Below are positions 1-8,788 of a stretch of DNA of 64,000 bases, piece by piece. Below the pieces are notes generated by a model. It saw only the letters and a list, made by a program, of their open reading frames with translations. It ran no database searches and had not been told where the DNA came from. The translations under genes and the position numbers were made by a program. The stretch is from Pedobacter roseus (GTDB taxonomy: Bacteria > Bacteroidota > Bacteroidia > Sphingobacteriales > Sphingobacteriaceae). The DNA is taken from positions 3,348,001 to 3,412,000 of the forward strand of contig NZ_CP060723.1 in assembly GCF_014395225.1 (NCBI RefSeq), given 5' to 3'. Position 1 is the first letter of the stretch. The number at the start of each line of letters is the position of its first letter.

Positions 1-42
1 TTTAGCCCAAAGAAATGATTAAACGAGAAAATAATTAATTAG

Positions 43-122
43 AGAATGATTGAATTTTGAGTAAGTGAATGTTTTAGGGAATTTTATTAAATCATTTTAT
101 CATTCACTCATTCAATCATTCA
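43..122 (-). terminator. Imperfect inverted repeat downstream of the scramblase-like gene
   Basis: Two stretches rich in GAATGATTGA/GAGTAAGTGAATG (about 43-72) and CATTCACT/TCAATCATTC (about 102-122) can pair imperfectly. The hairpin lies just past the stop of the minus-strand gene that ends at 129 and could act as its terminator. The match is imperfect and there is no clean T tract, so the call is tentative. Confidence 0.3.
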
Positions 123-128
123 CTAAAT

Positions 129-731
129 CTATTTACTCTCCTTCAAAACCATATCAATCGTAATCGCAGTAGCTACAATTGCAACTTTCTGATTGCTTTC
201 GGCATAGCTGGGATCGATGGAAACATTGTATTTATCGGCAGTGGTAAAAATTTCTTTCATGGCACCTGCCCATTTTTTACTGATCTTGCCCATTTCTGCA
301 CCTGCATTATTGGTGATGGTAAAATTCCAGGCTTTCCAATCGCCGGATATTTTTGCAATTTCTTCTCCAGTTGCCGGACTCGAAATGGTAAAAGTTGGCT
401 TGAAAAATTTAAATTTTTGTTTGATTATACCCACTTCAACCCCTTGCGGATCTGTAACCATAATTTTCGACATCCAGAAAGTCCAGCCCCTGGTAATGGT
501 AGCCTGTAACTGGTCGTTGATATCGGTAATTTCCAGTTTAAAAGGCATCATACGTTTATCAACCAATAAGGTTAACGCCTTTTGCCAACCTGAAATACGC
601 TGTTTAATAATCCCGATCTGGGCACCCTGATCGTTGTACACCTTGTACTCATTTGCAAACTTTAAAAAATTTACTTTCTCATCAATAAAATATTCGTCGC
701 TTAAAAAAAATGGAGGAATCTGCTTGTTCAT
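129..731 (-). CDS. LURP-one-related / phospholipid scramblase-like protein
   Basis: A 200-residue soluble protein resembling the tubby-C-like fold family that includes LURP-one-related and scramblase proteins. It shows repeated beta-hairpin units built around G-x-x-I-x-K: AQIGIIKQ near residue 37, VEVGIIKQ near 98, AEMGKISKKW near 145. The FKP-TFTISSP and W-NFTITNN strands are typical of the family. The C-terminal hydrophobic helix (VAIVATAITIDMVL) is also typical and usually packs inside the barrel. There is no signal peptide, so it is probably cytoplasmic or membrane-peripheral. The biochemical role of bacterial members is not established. It stands alone; the next gene is on the other strand. 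Confidence 0.7.
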   Translation of the reverse strand: MNKQIPPFFLSDEYFIDEKVNFLKFANEYKVYNDQGAQIGIIKQRISGWQKALTLLVDKRMMPFKLEITDINDQLQATITRGWTFWMSKIMVTDPQGVEVGIIKQKFKFFKPTFTISSPATGEEIAKISGDWKAWNFTITNNAGAEMGKISKKWAGAMKEIFTTADKYNVSIDPSYAESNQKVAIVATAITIDMVLKESK

Positions 732-922
732 AATTAAGATATATTTTTAGATAAGCCGCTAAATTATATATTTTTTTTCATTGCCCACACCAATACAGGT
801 TGTCATCCTGAGCCTGTCGAAGGAGCCACGGATGAACATATTAACATGGAGGCATTTCTGCAATATGCCAACTAATGAACAAAAGACCAGTGAACCAATG
901 ACAATGAACCAATAAACATTGT

Positions 923-930
923 TACCTTTG
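923..930 (+). promoter_or_regulatory. Bacteroidota -7 element upstream of the CvfB-like gene
   Basis: TACCTTTG fits the Bacteroidota housekeeping -7 consensus TAnnTTTG and lies 40 bases before the ATG at 971. No convincing -33 TTTG is visible. Confidence 0.5.
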
Positions 931-970
931 CAGCAAAAGCCATTGAAGAAAATGGTTAAACCCCAATAAA

Positions 971-1816
971 ATGATTGAAATAGGAAAATACAACGAGTTA
1001 AGGATTTTAAGCAAAACAGAAGCTGGATTAAACTTAACCGATGGCGATAAACTGGTAATCCTCCCTTACCAATATGTTCCAAAAGGTGCCGAAATCGGCG
1101 ATAACATTAGTGTTTTTGTTTTTATACAAAAAGATGGTCGCTTAACCGGAACTACCCAAAAAGCTTATGCCGAAGTGGGCGATTTCGCTTTTTTGAAAGT
1201 GGTATCTGATGGCGATGATGGTGTTTTTATGGATCTTGGTATCGATAAAGATGTTTATGTACCTACCCGCGAACAGAAAAGGCCAATGCAAAAAGGCTAT
1301 AAATATGTAGTGTACCTGTATCTGGATGAAAATAGTGACCGCTTACTGGCTTCTTCTAAATTGTACGATTTTGTGGAAGAGGATGGTTTTGATTTCGAAG
1401 AAGGCGATGAAGTAAGTTTATTGATTACTGAAGAAACAGACCTTGGCTATAATGCCATTATTAACAATACCTACATTGGTTTACTTTATAATAACGAGGT
1501 TTTCGACAATGTTCAACCTGGCGAAATGCGCAAAGGCTGGATCAAGAAAATCCGTGTGGAAGGCAAAATTGATTTAACCCTGCAACCAAGTGGTTACGGC
1601 CATATCCTCGATTCGAAAGAGATGATGTTAAGGGAGTTGAAAAAAAGTGGCGGTGTAATCGAATTGGGTGATAAAAGTTCTCCTGAAGATATTTACCACC
1701 GTTTCCAGATCAGCAAAAGTGCCTTTAAGAAAACAATCGGATCATTGTATAAAGAGCGTTTAATTGTACTTTCTGATGATTCGATCAGATTGGTTACAGA
1801 CGAGGATGCCGAGTAG
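971..1816 (+). CDS. CvfB-like S1 RNA-binding protein
   Basis: A 281-residue protein of the CvfB/YitL type. It starts with a degenerate S1 domain (about residues 1-65), has a canonical S1-like domain with G-D-D-G-V-F-M-D-L-G-I-D-K-D-V-Y-V-P near 78-95, a third OB-type segment (about 140-205), and a C-terminal winged-helix domain with SPEDIYHRFQISKSAFKK. CvfB proteins bind RNA and were first linked to virulence-factor expression in Staphylococcus; the function in Bacteroidota is not settled. The length matches the family. It is a single gene with its own -7 promoter element. Confidence 0.85.
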   Translation: MIEIGKYNELRILSKTEAGLNLTDGDKLVILPYQYVPKGAEIGDNISVFVFIQKDGRLTGTTQKAYAEVGDFAFLKVVSDGDDGVFMDLGIDKDVYVPTREQKRPMQKGYKYVVYLYLDENSDRLLASSKLYDFVEEDGFDFEEGDEVSLLITEETDLGYNAIINNTYIGLLYNNEVFDNVQPGEMRKGWIKKIRVEGKIDLTLQPSGYGHILDSKEMMLRELKKSGGVIELGDKSSPEDIYHRFQISKSAFKKTIGSLYKERLIVLSDDSIRLVTDEDAE

Positions 1817-1838
1817 TAAAAATTTCTAATACTCAAAT

Positions 1839-1936
1839 CGTCATTGCGAGAAAGGCTTTTTCAGCCGACGAAGCAATCTTTCTGGCAAGGATCGCTAGCA
1901 GGAAAGATTGCTTCGTCGTTCCTCCTCGCAATAACG
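1839..1936. repeat. Long palindromic intergenic repeat (REP-like)
   Basis: Nested inverted repeat: outer arms 1839-1850 and 1925-1936 (CGTCATTGCGAG / CTCGCAATAACG) and a perfect 17-base inner pair at 1866-1882 and 1902-1918 (CGACGAAGCAATCTTTC and its complement). It is noncoding and can form a long hairpin. It lies in the 564-base gap between the CvfB-like gene and the orphan sensor. The rest of that gap (1940-2380) holds the second repeat at 2175-2208 and degraded TCCGTG-type simple repeats. I see no gene in it. Confidence 0.85.
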
Positions 1937-2174
1937 ACCGTGCTAATGGATTCTGTCTATGATTGCGTAGTCGAAGTATCTCCGTGTTTTCTGTGCCTCC
2001 GTGGCAAAAAACAATGAAAGCTTCCTGCCATACGCAGCGCCTAATCATGAGGGTCATGAAAGCTTCCCACCCTGCGCAGCAACAGATCATGAGTTTTGTC
2101 ATCCTAGTGGATAATTATTTCATAAAATCAATATAGAGATAGATATTTTTGGCAAAATGTAGGCTGCAAGAGGT

Positions 2175-2208
2175 CGTCATTCCCAACTCGATTGGGAATC
2201 GTAATGCG
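2175..2208. repeat. Dispersed palindrome GTCATTCCCAAC-YCG-ATTGGGAAT
   Basis: The core TTCCCAACTCGATTGGGAA is an inverted repeat, flanked by CGTCA and TAATGC. An almost identical copy is at 33776-33808, so this is a dispersed intergenic family. A GATCCGATGACTATCGGATG palindrome follows at about 2236-2256. Confidence 0.8.
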
Positions 2209-2380
2209 AGCGCTTTAAGATTCCCTCCTGCGCGGGATCCGATGACTATCGGATGACGGCAGTGCTAGTGGAGTATGTATAAGATAGCGTAGTCGAAGGA
2301 TCTCCGTGTTTTCAGTGCCTCCGTGGCTGATAAAATATTGAGAACCTTTCTTCGTGTCTTTGTGCCTTCGTTGTAAAAAC

Positions 2381-3058
2381 CTAATTCAAATTAAACTTCT
2401 CGTTCTGAACCTTAACCGCATTCGAAGCCGAAATAATCGCCACAATCATAATCCCGATCACTATAGCCAGAATAACCTGTAAGGTAGAATATACCTTTGT
2501 TCCGGATACAAATATTTTAGATCCTTTAATCAACTCGCTTCCAACATTAGATTGTATTTTAATGAGTGCCGAGAGTTTAGCTAAAGTTTGGTTTGCCGCA
2601 TTTCGTCCAACCGATTCATAAACAGCCTTACTTTCTGATCCCACCATACTCAATATTTTCACCTCCAGACCCTGCTGAACAACTAATGCTTTTTTCAGCT
2701 CATTCAAAAAATTTTGCTCCTGTTTTACCAATAAAGTAAGTTCGTATTTATTAATCACTGAATCTATTTTACGGTTATGCTTATCCATTTTCACAAGCGC
2801 CGTTGAACCCTGTAAAACATCGTTTCCGAGCAATACTTCCTGAAGAATCGCATTTTTATAGTATAAATTTTCGCCAATGAAATATAAATCCGTAGCCGGA
2901 ACAAGCCTGTCATTATACATCGAAATAAAAGATTCGTTAATCTTCTCCACGCTTTTATCTTCCAGAAAACGGATCAATAAAGTGCAGCACATGATGCAGA
3001 AAAGTAAGAAAGCAATTTTAAGCTTGTTTTTAAGACTAAAGGCAAATTTCATATACAA
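2381..3058 (-). CDS. Orphan four-helix-bundle (4HB_MCP-type) membrane sensor
   Basis: 225 residues: a short cytoplasmic N-terminus, a membrane helix (about 14-32), a roughly 150-residue all-helical periplasmic region, a second membrane helix (about 192-213), and about 12 residues in the cytoplasm. The periplasmic part resembles the 4HB_MCP ligand-binding domain of chemoreceptors and sensor kinases, including the early N-D-R-L-V-P-A-T-D-L motif. No HAMP, methyl-accepting, kinase or cyclase domain follows. A start three codons in (MKFAFS, 3052) is equally plausible. No partner output gene lies next to it. Function unknown. Confidence 0.65.
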   Translation of the reverse strand: MYMKFAFSLKNKLKIAFLLFCIMCCTLLIRFLEDKSVEKINESFISMYNDRLVPATDLYFIGENLYYKNAILQEVLLGNDVLQGSTALVKMDKHNRKIDSVINKYELTLLVKQEQNFLNELKKALVVQQGLEVKILSMVGSESKAVYESVGRNAANQTLAKLSALIKIQSNVGSELIKGSKIFVSGTKVYSTLQVILAIVIGIMIVAIISASNAVKVQNEKFNLN

Positions 3059-3127
3059 TTTGGTTAGTAAGTTTGACTACAAGGATGCAAAAAACACCAG
3101 GATAATTCAATCTGTGCAATCATTATG

Positions 3128-4560
3128 TTAAAAATAGTCTTCCAACGCCGTTTTAGCAAAAAGCTGTGGCGCAAAATTGACTAAATATAACTCTTTTTTC
3201 GCACGGGTTACGGCAGTATATAACCAGCGGAGAAAATCCAGATCGATCATTTCTTCTGTAAGATAACCCTGATCAGCAAAAACAGCATCCCACTGTCCAC
3301 CCTGTGCCTTATGGCAGGTAACCGCATAAGCAAACTTAATCTGCAGCGCATTATAAAAAGGATCTGCTTTAATGGCCAACATCCGCTGACGTTTATTGGC
3401 AATATGCTCATAATCTTCGTTCAAGCCATCAAAAAGCTTCTTATTCTGCTCATAAGGCAAATTGGCACTTTCTAAATTCAATGTATCCAGCATCACCTTA
3501 CAGCTGATCTGCCCGGCAGCCGGGAAATCCATAAACTCTAAAGTAGCATCGGCAAAGCGGAAACCATAACGCTCTTCCTCCCCCTTACACGGATCACTTT
3601 TGCCATATCGCCATTGGCAATAAAGGCCGTATCCTCATTATCAGGCAGCCAGAAATAGTTGTTACGCACCACCATAATCTGATCACCCCCTGTTAATTCC
3701 TCTTCTCGGTATAACAACCTCGCCCTGATTTGCTGGTTATACACATTGGCTGATTTATTGGAGCGGCACACCACCAGGGTATTTTCCATTCCGAATTTCC
3801 GGTAAGCATACTCTAATCCTTCTACTAAACGTGCACCAGGCATGTTGTAAATATCGGTGTAGTTTTTAGTCAGAAATCTAGGGAGAGGATTGTCTGGATT
3901 TTTGGCAATCTGGTTCCTCAGCATGGTTGCATTGGCCAGAATACCCGATTTCTTTCCTTGTCGCACCACTTCTTTCAACTCAACCGACGAAACTGTTAAA
4001 GCAAATTTATCTTTCAGGTATTGTTCGTTCAATGCAGGACTATCTAAACTCCCTACAGGAGGCAATTGCGCCGTATCACCCACAAAAAGCAGGAAACAGT
4101 TTTTAGTATTGTACACAAACTCGAGCAGATCCCGCAATATTGAAGAACCCGTTTCATTAAACTCATCGGCAATCATCGAGGCCTCATCGATAATAAACAG
4201 GGTATTTTCGGAGAGGTTTGGAGCCAGTTGGAACTGCATTTCGGGCGATGCTGCTGAACGTTTCCGGTAAATCCGTTTATGTATAGTTAAAGCTTTGCGG
4301 TACGAATACTGGCTCATTACTTTTGCCGCCCTTCCGGTCGGTGCCAGCAGCTCGCTACGCAGGTTAAATTTGGCCAGAACTTTAACCAGGGCAGCTACAG
4401 AAGTGGTTTTACCTGTACCGGCATAACCTTTTAGCACAAAACAGCGGTATTCATCCTCCTGTTGCAAAAACACCGACATGCGCTCGCAAAAAAGCAATTG
4501 TTCTTTGGTAGGTGTATGTTCGTATGCTGAGGCAATAAGCTGGCTTTTATCTTGGATCAT
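3128..4560 (-). pseudogene. RecD-like / PIF1-like DNA helicase, frameshifted
   Basis: Two adjacent frames (3538-4560 and 3128-3532) together encode one SF1 ATP-dependent helicase of about 477 residues. The N-terminal part has Walker A GYAGTGKTTS (residues 45-54), TGRAAK, and Walker B FIIDEASM near 123-130. The C-terminal part has the UvrD_C_2-type VTCHKAQGGQWDAV and LYTAVTRAKKELYLV motifs. The break is at a run of five C (3580-3584; G on the coding strand). Adding one base restores reading through EEERYGFRFADATLEFMDFP with no stop. Such proteins unwind DNA 5' to 3' in repair. Either the gene is inactivated or the run was miscounted in the assembly. Confidence 0.85.
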
Positions 4561-4865
4561 TATTAAGGTTAATTGTATAAATCGGTTAACTGGTGATTAA
4601 TTGATAGGTTATTGATCATTGGTTCATTGTTTTAGCTACCGTTCTTAAAAAACAATCTTTTTTATTCTGAAAAGCAATTGCAATGCTAATCAGTTCCGGT
4701 AGCCCGTCTTTCCGCTGTATCCCCGATTAAGCCTATGAGACAATTAAAATGACACTAAAATCGGGGGATGCCGCTTCAATACGGTTTAAAAGGCAAAGAT
4801 AGTGCTCTTTTTTAAGCGCCTCCTTACCTCAACAACAAAACAATGTAACAATCAAACAGTTTTCG
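4561..4865. other. Intergenic stretch with degenerate repeat remnants
   Basis: No gene seen. It holds the simple sequence GATTAATTGATAGGTTATTGATCATTGGTTCATTG (about 4593-4630, of a family also seen near 870, 7800 and 55770). It also holds a CCCCGATT/AATCGGGG inverted pair (about 4721-4768) embedded in GGTAGCCCGTCTTTCCGC...GCCGCTTCAATACGG, which resembles the repeat units near 45.6 and 61.5 kb. Confidence 0.5.
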
Positions 4866-6005
4866 TTATAAGAGTAGTGTTTCAATACGATGTGCCATTA
4901 CCATATTTTGTTTCTTGCTATAGCTGAAAATGGTAAAATGGCCATCCTGCGAGGCGACCAAACCAATAGACTGCGGTTGATCGTTCACGAACTGGGCAAC
5001 TGAGAAATGCCTGGTTCCGCCGAGCTGTCCGGGGTATAAAATCTTATCTTCTCCACCAACAATCGGCTCCGAAAAAGCAATCTGCTCTACGGTAGGTTTC
5101 CCTTTAGCACGACCGATTTTGGCACCAAATGCAATCAGATCAAATTCTTCGTTGATGATTGTTGCACCATCAACCGCGGTTAAACCCGCCAAATGCTCAA
5201 CCTCGCGACGAACAGCACCCTGCGAGAAAATTTCGCTCTGATTTCCGTTCTGCTTCGCCAGGTTTGACAGTCCACAAAATGGAGGTTCTACCAAATATTG
5301 TATCGGGTGGATAATGGATTCCTCCCATTTTGTATCTCCTTTCGGCACAATCAATAATGCCCCACCCCTGCCGTGCGCACGCATCGAAACCGAAAACTGG
5401 ATCAGGATATTGATCGGATCGTTCCAGCTCGCTAATACGGTTAAATCCAGCAAGGCCTGTAAAATCGGCGGACAATCCTTATTGGTACAGCTTCTATCAT
5501 CAACAATACGGATTTGCTCGCCTTTTAACACAGCCACATTGGTAAATTTACCGATGCCGTAAATCCGGCGGTGTTTAATCACGATTAAGCCGGGTTCAGA
5601 AACATCCACCACAAAGCAGAAATTGGGAATATTTAAAGTTGTGCCCCAGATATAAAGTTCACCATCCTCTTCCCAAACACCCAAGTGAATTCCAGAGCGT
5701 TCGATTCCAGGGGCTATTTTAGTTAAGGTATTAGCATTCAGCGGTAGTCTCTTTGCAAAAACCAAAGGTTTAGAAGTTTGTGCGGGTGGTAAAAACGCAA
5801 TCGAAATCCTCGGTGAATGCCCTTCCTCCTTACGCAGACTGCTCCAAAAAGCAACATCTATAATCGCTTCAATAATTTTCCTATCGGGCTGAGTAGCCAA
5901 ATCTATCTCACCCTGTGCAATTGCATTTTTGTGTAGTTTAACAAAATGTTGCTCAATAGTTGCCGCAATGGTGTTTGCAGCTTTATAGGTAGGCTTGTAA
6001 CTCAT
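4866..6005 (-). CDS. DACNV-DisA_N protein, putative diadenylate cyclase
   Basis: A 379-residue soluble protein. The N-terminal 200 residues match the probable sensor domain called DACNV; the C-terminal part is a DisA_N (DAC) domain. The DAC active-site motifs are visible: V-D-G-A-T-I at 278-283 and G-G-T-R-H-F-S at 329-335. Canonical DAC enzymes have RHR, which bonds the ATP phosphates; here the third residue is Phe, so activity is likely but not certain. DAC enzymes condense two ATP to c-di-AMP. The sensor half contains SCTNKDCPP near 172-180, a possible metal or redox site. It is a single gene with no phosphodiesterase nearby. Confidence 0.8.
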   Translation of the reverse strand: MSYKPTYKAANTIAATIEQHFVKLHKNAIAQGEIDLATQPDRKIIEAIIDVAFWSSLRKEEGHSPRISIAFLPPAQTSKPLVFAKRLPLNANTLTKIAPGIERSGIHLGVWEEDGELYIWGTTLNIPNFCFVVDVSEPGLIVIKHRRIYGIGKFTNVAVLKGEQIRIVDDRSCTNKDCPPILQALLDLTVLASWNDPINILIQFSVSMRAHGRGGALLIVPKGDTKWEESIIHPIQYLVEPPFCGLSNLAKQNGNQSEIFSQGAVRREVEHLAGLTAVDGATIINEEFDLIAFGAKIGRAKGKPTVEQIAFSEPIVGGEDKILYPGQLGGTRHFSVAQFVNDQPQSIGLVASQDGHFTIFSYSKKQNMVMAHRIETLLL

Positions 6006-6460
6006 GTTCCGAATTTAAGCCGAATATTTTGATTTTTGAATAGACGAAAGGTTTGATTTTGGTAAAAAAAATCTATTGTTTTTAACCGCAAAGCGCACAA
6101 AGAAGGATATTAACCACAAAGGCGCAAAGAGCACAAAGTTAATTGTATATTTTTGGGCGAATATAAATTCACTAGAGTGAACTAAGGTGTCTCAGGTTGT
6201 AAAAAGGCTCACCGGGCAATTAGAAAGCAGAATGGCTAGGAATTGTTTCCGTGAACTCCGTGTTTCCGTGGCTAATGATATATCAGTTCACTTATCAAAT
6301 TAAGAATTTACACAAGTGATCTGTGTTTATCCTTTTTATCTGTGGTAAAAAAACAAACTAGTAAGCTTCCTTTTAAGGTATCAGCCAATAATTCTGTGGT
6401 AAAATCAAAAATTTAACCTCATCTTACCGTTAATCCTTAAAAAACTCTATTTTTGTTTCA
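6006..6460. other. Intergenic stretch with ACAGAT/CACAAAG simple-repeat family
   Basis: No gene seen. It holds copies of the AACCGCAAAGCGCACAAAG / CCACAAAGGCGCAAAG motif (about 6087-6140), CCGTGTTTCCGTGGCTAA (about 6257-6274), and GATCTGTGTTTATCCTTTTT-ATCTGTGGT (about 6319-6347). The last is one half of a palindromic family seen complete at 33895-33963. Confidence 0.6.
6448..6455 (+). promoter_or_regulatory. -7 element upstream of the DUF3822-rsmD operon
   Basis: TATTTTTG matches TAnnTTTG and lies only 5 bases from the ATG at 6461, which implies a very short or leaderless transcript. This is common for Bacteroidota genes. Confidence 0.45.
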
Positions 6461-7267
6461 ATGAGTAACAATAGTCTCTTATTGGTTGATCCAAACTTTA
6501 ACACAGATGCATCTGCAAACTGCCATTTATTGTTAAAAATAACGAATGACAGCTTTTCTTATGCCGTGGTAAGTAAAGATACCGAGGAGATTAACATCAT
6601 TTTTGATAAACAGGGTTGTGAAGATGTGCAGAAGGATTTAAAATCTGCTTTTGAAACGGATAACTATCTTTCTTTAAATTACGGAGCGGTAAAAGCAGCA
6701 ATACATACCTCCAATTTCATTTTTATCCCGAATGAGTGGTTTGATGATGAAAATTTAGCTGTTTATGCTCAATACCTCGGCTCGGATGCTAAAGTTTATA
6801 CTAAACACAATAAAGAGCTTGGTTTTAATACCGTTTTTTGCTTAAATGATGAGGTAAAAGCAAATTTACCACAGGAAACCGATTTATTTCCACAATCAGA
6901 ACCACTGGTGGCTTTATTTAGTCATTTAGCCGACGAATCTTTACTGATCGATTTTACAGCAGTATCGTTCAATGTACTGTATACCAAAAATAAAAATGTC
7001 GTATTTCAGAACCACTATGAATCAGAAACTGCCGAAGAGTTTAATTACTTCCTGTTGCTGATGATCGAACAATTAGGTTTAAATGATACCGTTCCTGTTT
7101 ATATACAAGGTATTATTAACGAAGATGATGAACATTACAATTGCCTTTTAAAATATTTCAATCAACTTTATTTCTTCTTCCCTACCAGGAAACAGAATAG
7201 TGAATTATTGGCCGATATGCCTAAACATTATTTCAGCGGCCTGCTTGCTTTAGATTTATGCGGATAA
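6461..7267 (+). CDS. DUF3822 family protein
   Basis: 268 residues, matching the Bacteroidota-specific DUF3822 family, which sits directly upstream of rsmD. Its fold is thought to be actin/PilM-like (an inference from family descriptions). The sequence shows the N-terminal LLVDPNF strand and the C-terminal motif Y-F-S-G-L-L-A-L-D-L-C-G, whose last codons overlap the rsmD start by 10 bases. That overlap implies translational coupling. The biochemical role is unknown. Conserved pairing with an rRNA methyltransferase suggests a housekeeping role. Confidence 0.85.
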   Translation: MSNNSLLLVDPNFNTDASANCHLLLKITNDSFSYAVVSKDTEEINIIFDKQGCEDVQKDLKSAFETDNYLSLNYGAVKAAIHTSNFIFIPNEWFDDENLAVYAQYLGSDAKVYTKHNKELGFNTVFCLNDEVKANLPQETDLFPQSEPLVALFSHLADESLLIDFTAVSFNVLYTKNKNVVFQNHYESETAEEFNYFLLLMIEQLGLNDTVPVYIQGIINEDDEHYNCLLKYFNQLYFFFPTRKQNSELLADMPKHYFSGLLALDLCG

Positions 7268-7791
7268 TTGGTGGCAAATTAAAGGGCATCCGTTTGCAGC
7301 CTCCTGCAAATTTACCCGTACGCCCTACTACAGATATGGCGAAAGAAGCGCTTTTCAACATCCTGAACAACAAATACGATTTCGAAACCTGTACCGTACT
7401 CGATTTATTCTGTGGTACCGGAAACCTTACCTTCGAATTTGCCTCACGCGGTGCAGAAAGTATTTTAGCTATTGATATGGATTATGGTTGCGTAAACTGG
7501 GTGAAAAATACCGTCAAACAGCATCAGTTCGATCAGATTGATGTACGCAAAGGAGATGTTTTTAAGCTATTAAAGCAAATGACCGGCAGTTACGACCTGA
7601 TTTTTGCCGACCCACCCTACAATATGCCCAATATCCCACAGATTCCGGTGATGGTTAAAGAACAGCAATTGCTCAAGCCAGATGGTTTATTAATTGTAGA
7701 ACACCAGAGTAACATGAAACTAAACAGTCAGCCCGGTTACACCGAAACCAGGAAATATGGCAATTCTTCTTTTAGCTTTTTTGAGTTGTAA
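7258..7791 (+). CDS. rsmD: 16S rRNA (guanine(966)-N(2))-methyltransferase RsmD
   Basis: A 177-residue Rossmann-fold methyltransferase. It opens with the family signature MRIIGGKLKG and RPTTDMAKEALFNIL (substrate side). The SAM motif VLDLFCGTGNLTFEF follows near 61-75, and the catalytic DPPY motif (FADPPYN) near 118-124. RsmD methylates the exocyclic N2 of G966 in 16S rRNA during assembly of the 30S subunit. It overlaps the upstream DUF3822 gene, so the two are an operon. Confidence 0.95.
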   Translation: MRIIGGKLKGIRLQPPANLPVRPTTDMAKEALFNILNNKYDFETCTVLDLFCGTGNLTFEFASRGAESILAIDMDYGCVNWVKNTVKQHQFDQIDVRKGDVFKLLKQMTGSYDLIFADPPYNMPNIPQIPVMVKEQQLLKPDGLLIVEHQSNMKLNSQPGYTETRKYGNSSFSFFEL

Positions 7792-7798
7792 TCGTTTA

Positions 7799-7868
7799 TT
7801 AGTCATTGGTTCATTAGTTATTGGTTATTGGTAACTTGATTCATTGATCATTGGTCTATTGTTTATTC
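7799..7868. repeat. Simple-sequence GGTTATTGGTTCATTAGT family
   Basis: Low-complexity intergenic DNA made of ATTGGTTCATTAG / TTATTGGTAACTTG / TTGATCATTGGTC words. Related stretches are at about 865-917, 4593-4630 and 55770-55800. Confidence 0.6.
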
Positions 7869-7932
7869 GATTAATTTACGCTACCCGCCAAACGCCCTGC
7901 GCCTGACTATTCCTCTTTTAACTATAAAAATC

Positions 7933-7940
7933 TATATTTG
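7933..7940 (+). promoter_or_regulatory. -7 element upstream of coaD
   Basis: TATATTTG is a perfect TAnnTTTG match ending 4 bases before the coaD ATG, again implying a near-leaderless transcript. No clear -33 box. Confidence 0.5.
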
Positions 7941-7944
7941 AATC

Positions 7945-8406
7945 ATGAAGATAGCGCTATTTCCAGGCTCATTTGATCCGATCACCATCGCCCACGTAAA
8001 TATTCTGCAACGTGCCACCCCACTTTTCGACAAAATTGTAGTGGGTATAGGCTTAAACAGTTCCAAACAGAATTTTTTAAGTGCCGAGCAGCGCCTTCAG
8101 ATCTTACAAACCGTTTTTAAAGGTTATGAGAACATCGAAATTCAAACTTACGAAGGTTTAACTGTCGATTTCTGCCGAAAAATAAATGCCAAATATATGG
8201 TGCGGGGCATTCGCTCTGCTGCTGATTTCGAATACGAAAGGGCCATTGCGCAGATCAATCAAACCATGATGCCAGAAGTAGAAACCATCCTGCTCTTAAG
8301 TAAACCCGAATACTCTGCCATCAGCTCAACCATTGTTCGCGATATTTTAAGAAACCATGGCGATGTGAGCCCGTTTGTACCCAAAGAGGCACTTGGTTTT
8401 TTATAG
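7945..8406 (+). CDS. coaD: Phosphopantetheine adenylyltransferase CoaD
   Basis: A 153-residue nucleotidyltransferase. It transfers AMP from ATP to 4'-phosphopantetheine, the penultimate step of coenzyme A synthesis. The HxGH-type motif is FPGSFDPITIAHVNIL (residues 5-20), with Ala in place of the usual Gly before His. The loop MVRGIRSAADFEYE near 86-99 binds pantetheine and phosphate. The ATP motif YSAISSTIVRDI near 126-137 completes the active site. The length is normal. It is cytoplasmic, with its own promoter element. Confidence 0.96.
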   Translation: MKIALFPGSFDPITIAHVNILQRATPLFDKIVVGIGLNSSKQNFLSAEQRLQILQTVFKGYENIEIQTYEGLTVDFCRKINAKYMVRGIRSAADFEYERAIAQINQTMMPEVETILLLSKPEYSAISSTIVRDILRNHGDVSPFVPKEALGFL

Positions 8407-8788
8407 TTTTCTTAACCACAGATGCGCAGGGATAAACACAGATTTATATCCAGGTTCATCTTAGTTACATTATTCCCCTCTTTCAGAGGGGTGTCCGCAG
8501 GACGGGGGTGTTTTTTATAAGTGTGCAGTAGGGTGTTTCCACCTGATTGATCAGCATTTCTTAATCCACAACTACCTCACCCGATCGCCATTTCGAGCGG
8601 ACTCGATAGCTATCGGGTGCAACGCACTCACAACTGGTCTTAACGTCTCGCTAAGACACTATTTTTTTCTATTTAAAACCTTCGCCTCGCTAAGACCAGA
8701 GTAAGTTCACCCTTCTTATCAGTAATTAAATATTATTTCTAACTTAACCTGTAACGTTTTTAAAAATCTGTTACCAATTGGGTATACA
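8407..8788. other. Intergenic stretch with two repeat remnants
   Basis: No gene seen. It holds AACCACAGATGCGCAGG-GATAAACACAGAT (about 8413-8441), CCCCTCTTTCAGAGGGGTGT (about 8475-8494, a GC-rich hairpin), and a piece of the TCGAGCGGACTCGATAGCTATCGGGT family (about 8585-8630). The promoter of the sigma factor gene must lie in the last part. Confidence 0.55.

Noticed and set aside
1833..2102. 89-residue minus-strand frame between the CvfB-like gene and the sensor
   Set aside because: It reads through the long palindrome at 1839-1936; the protein is a translation of repeat DNA.
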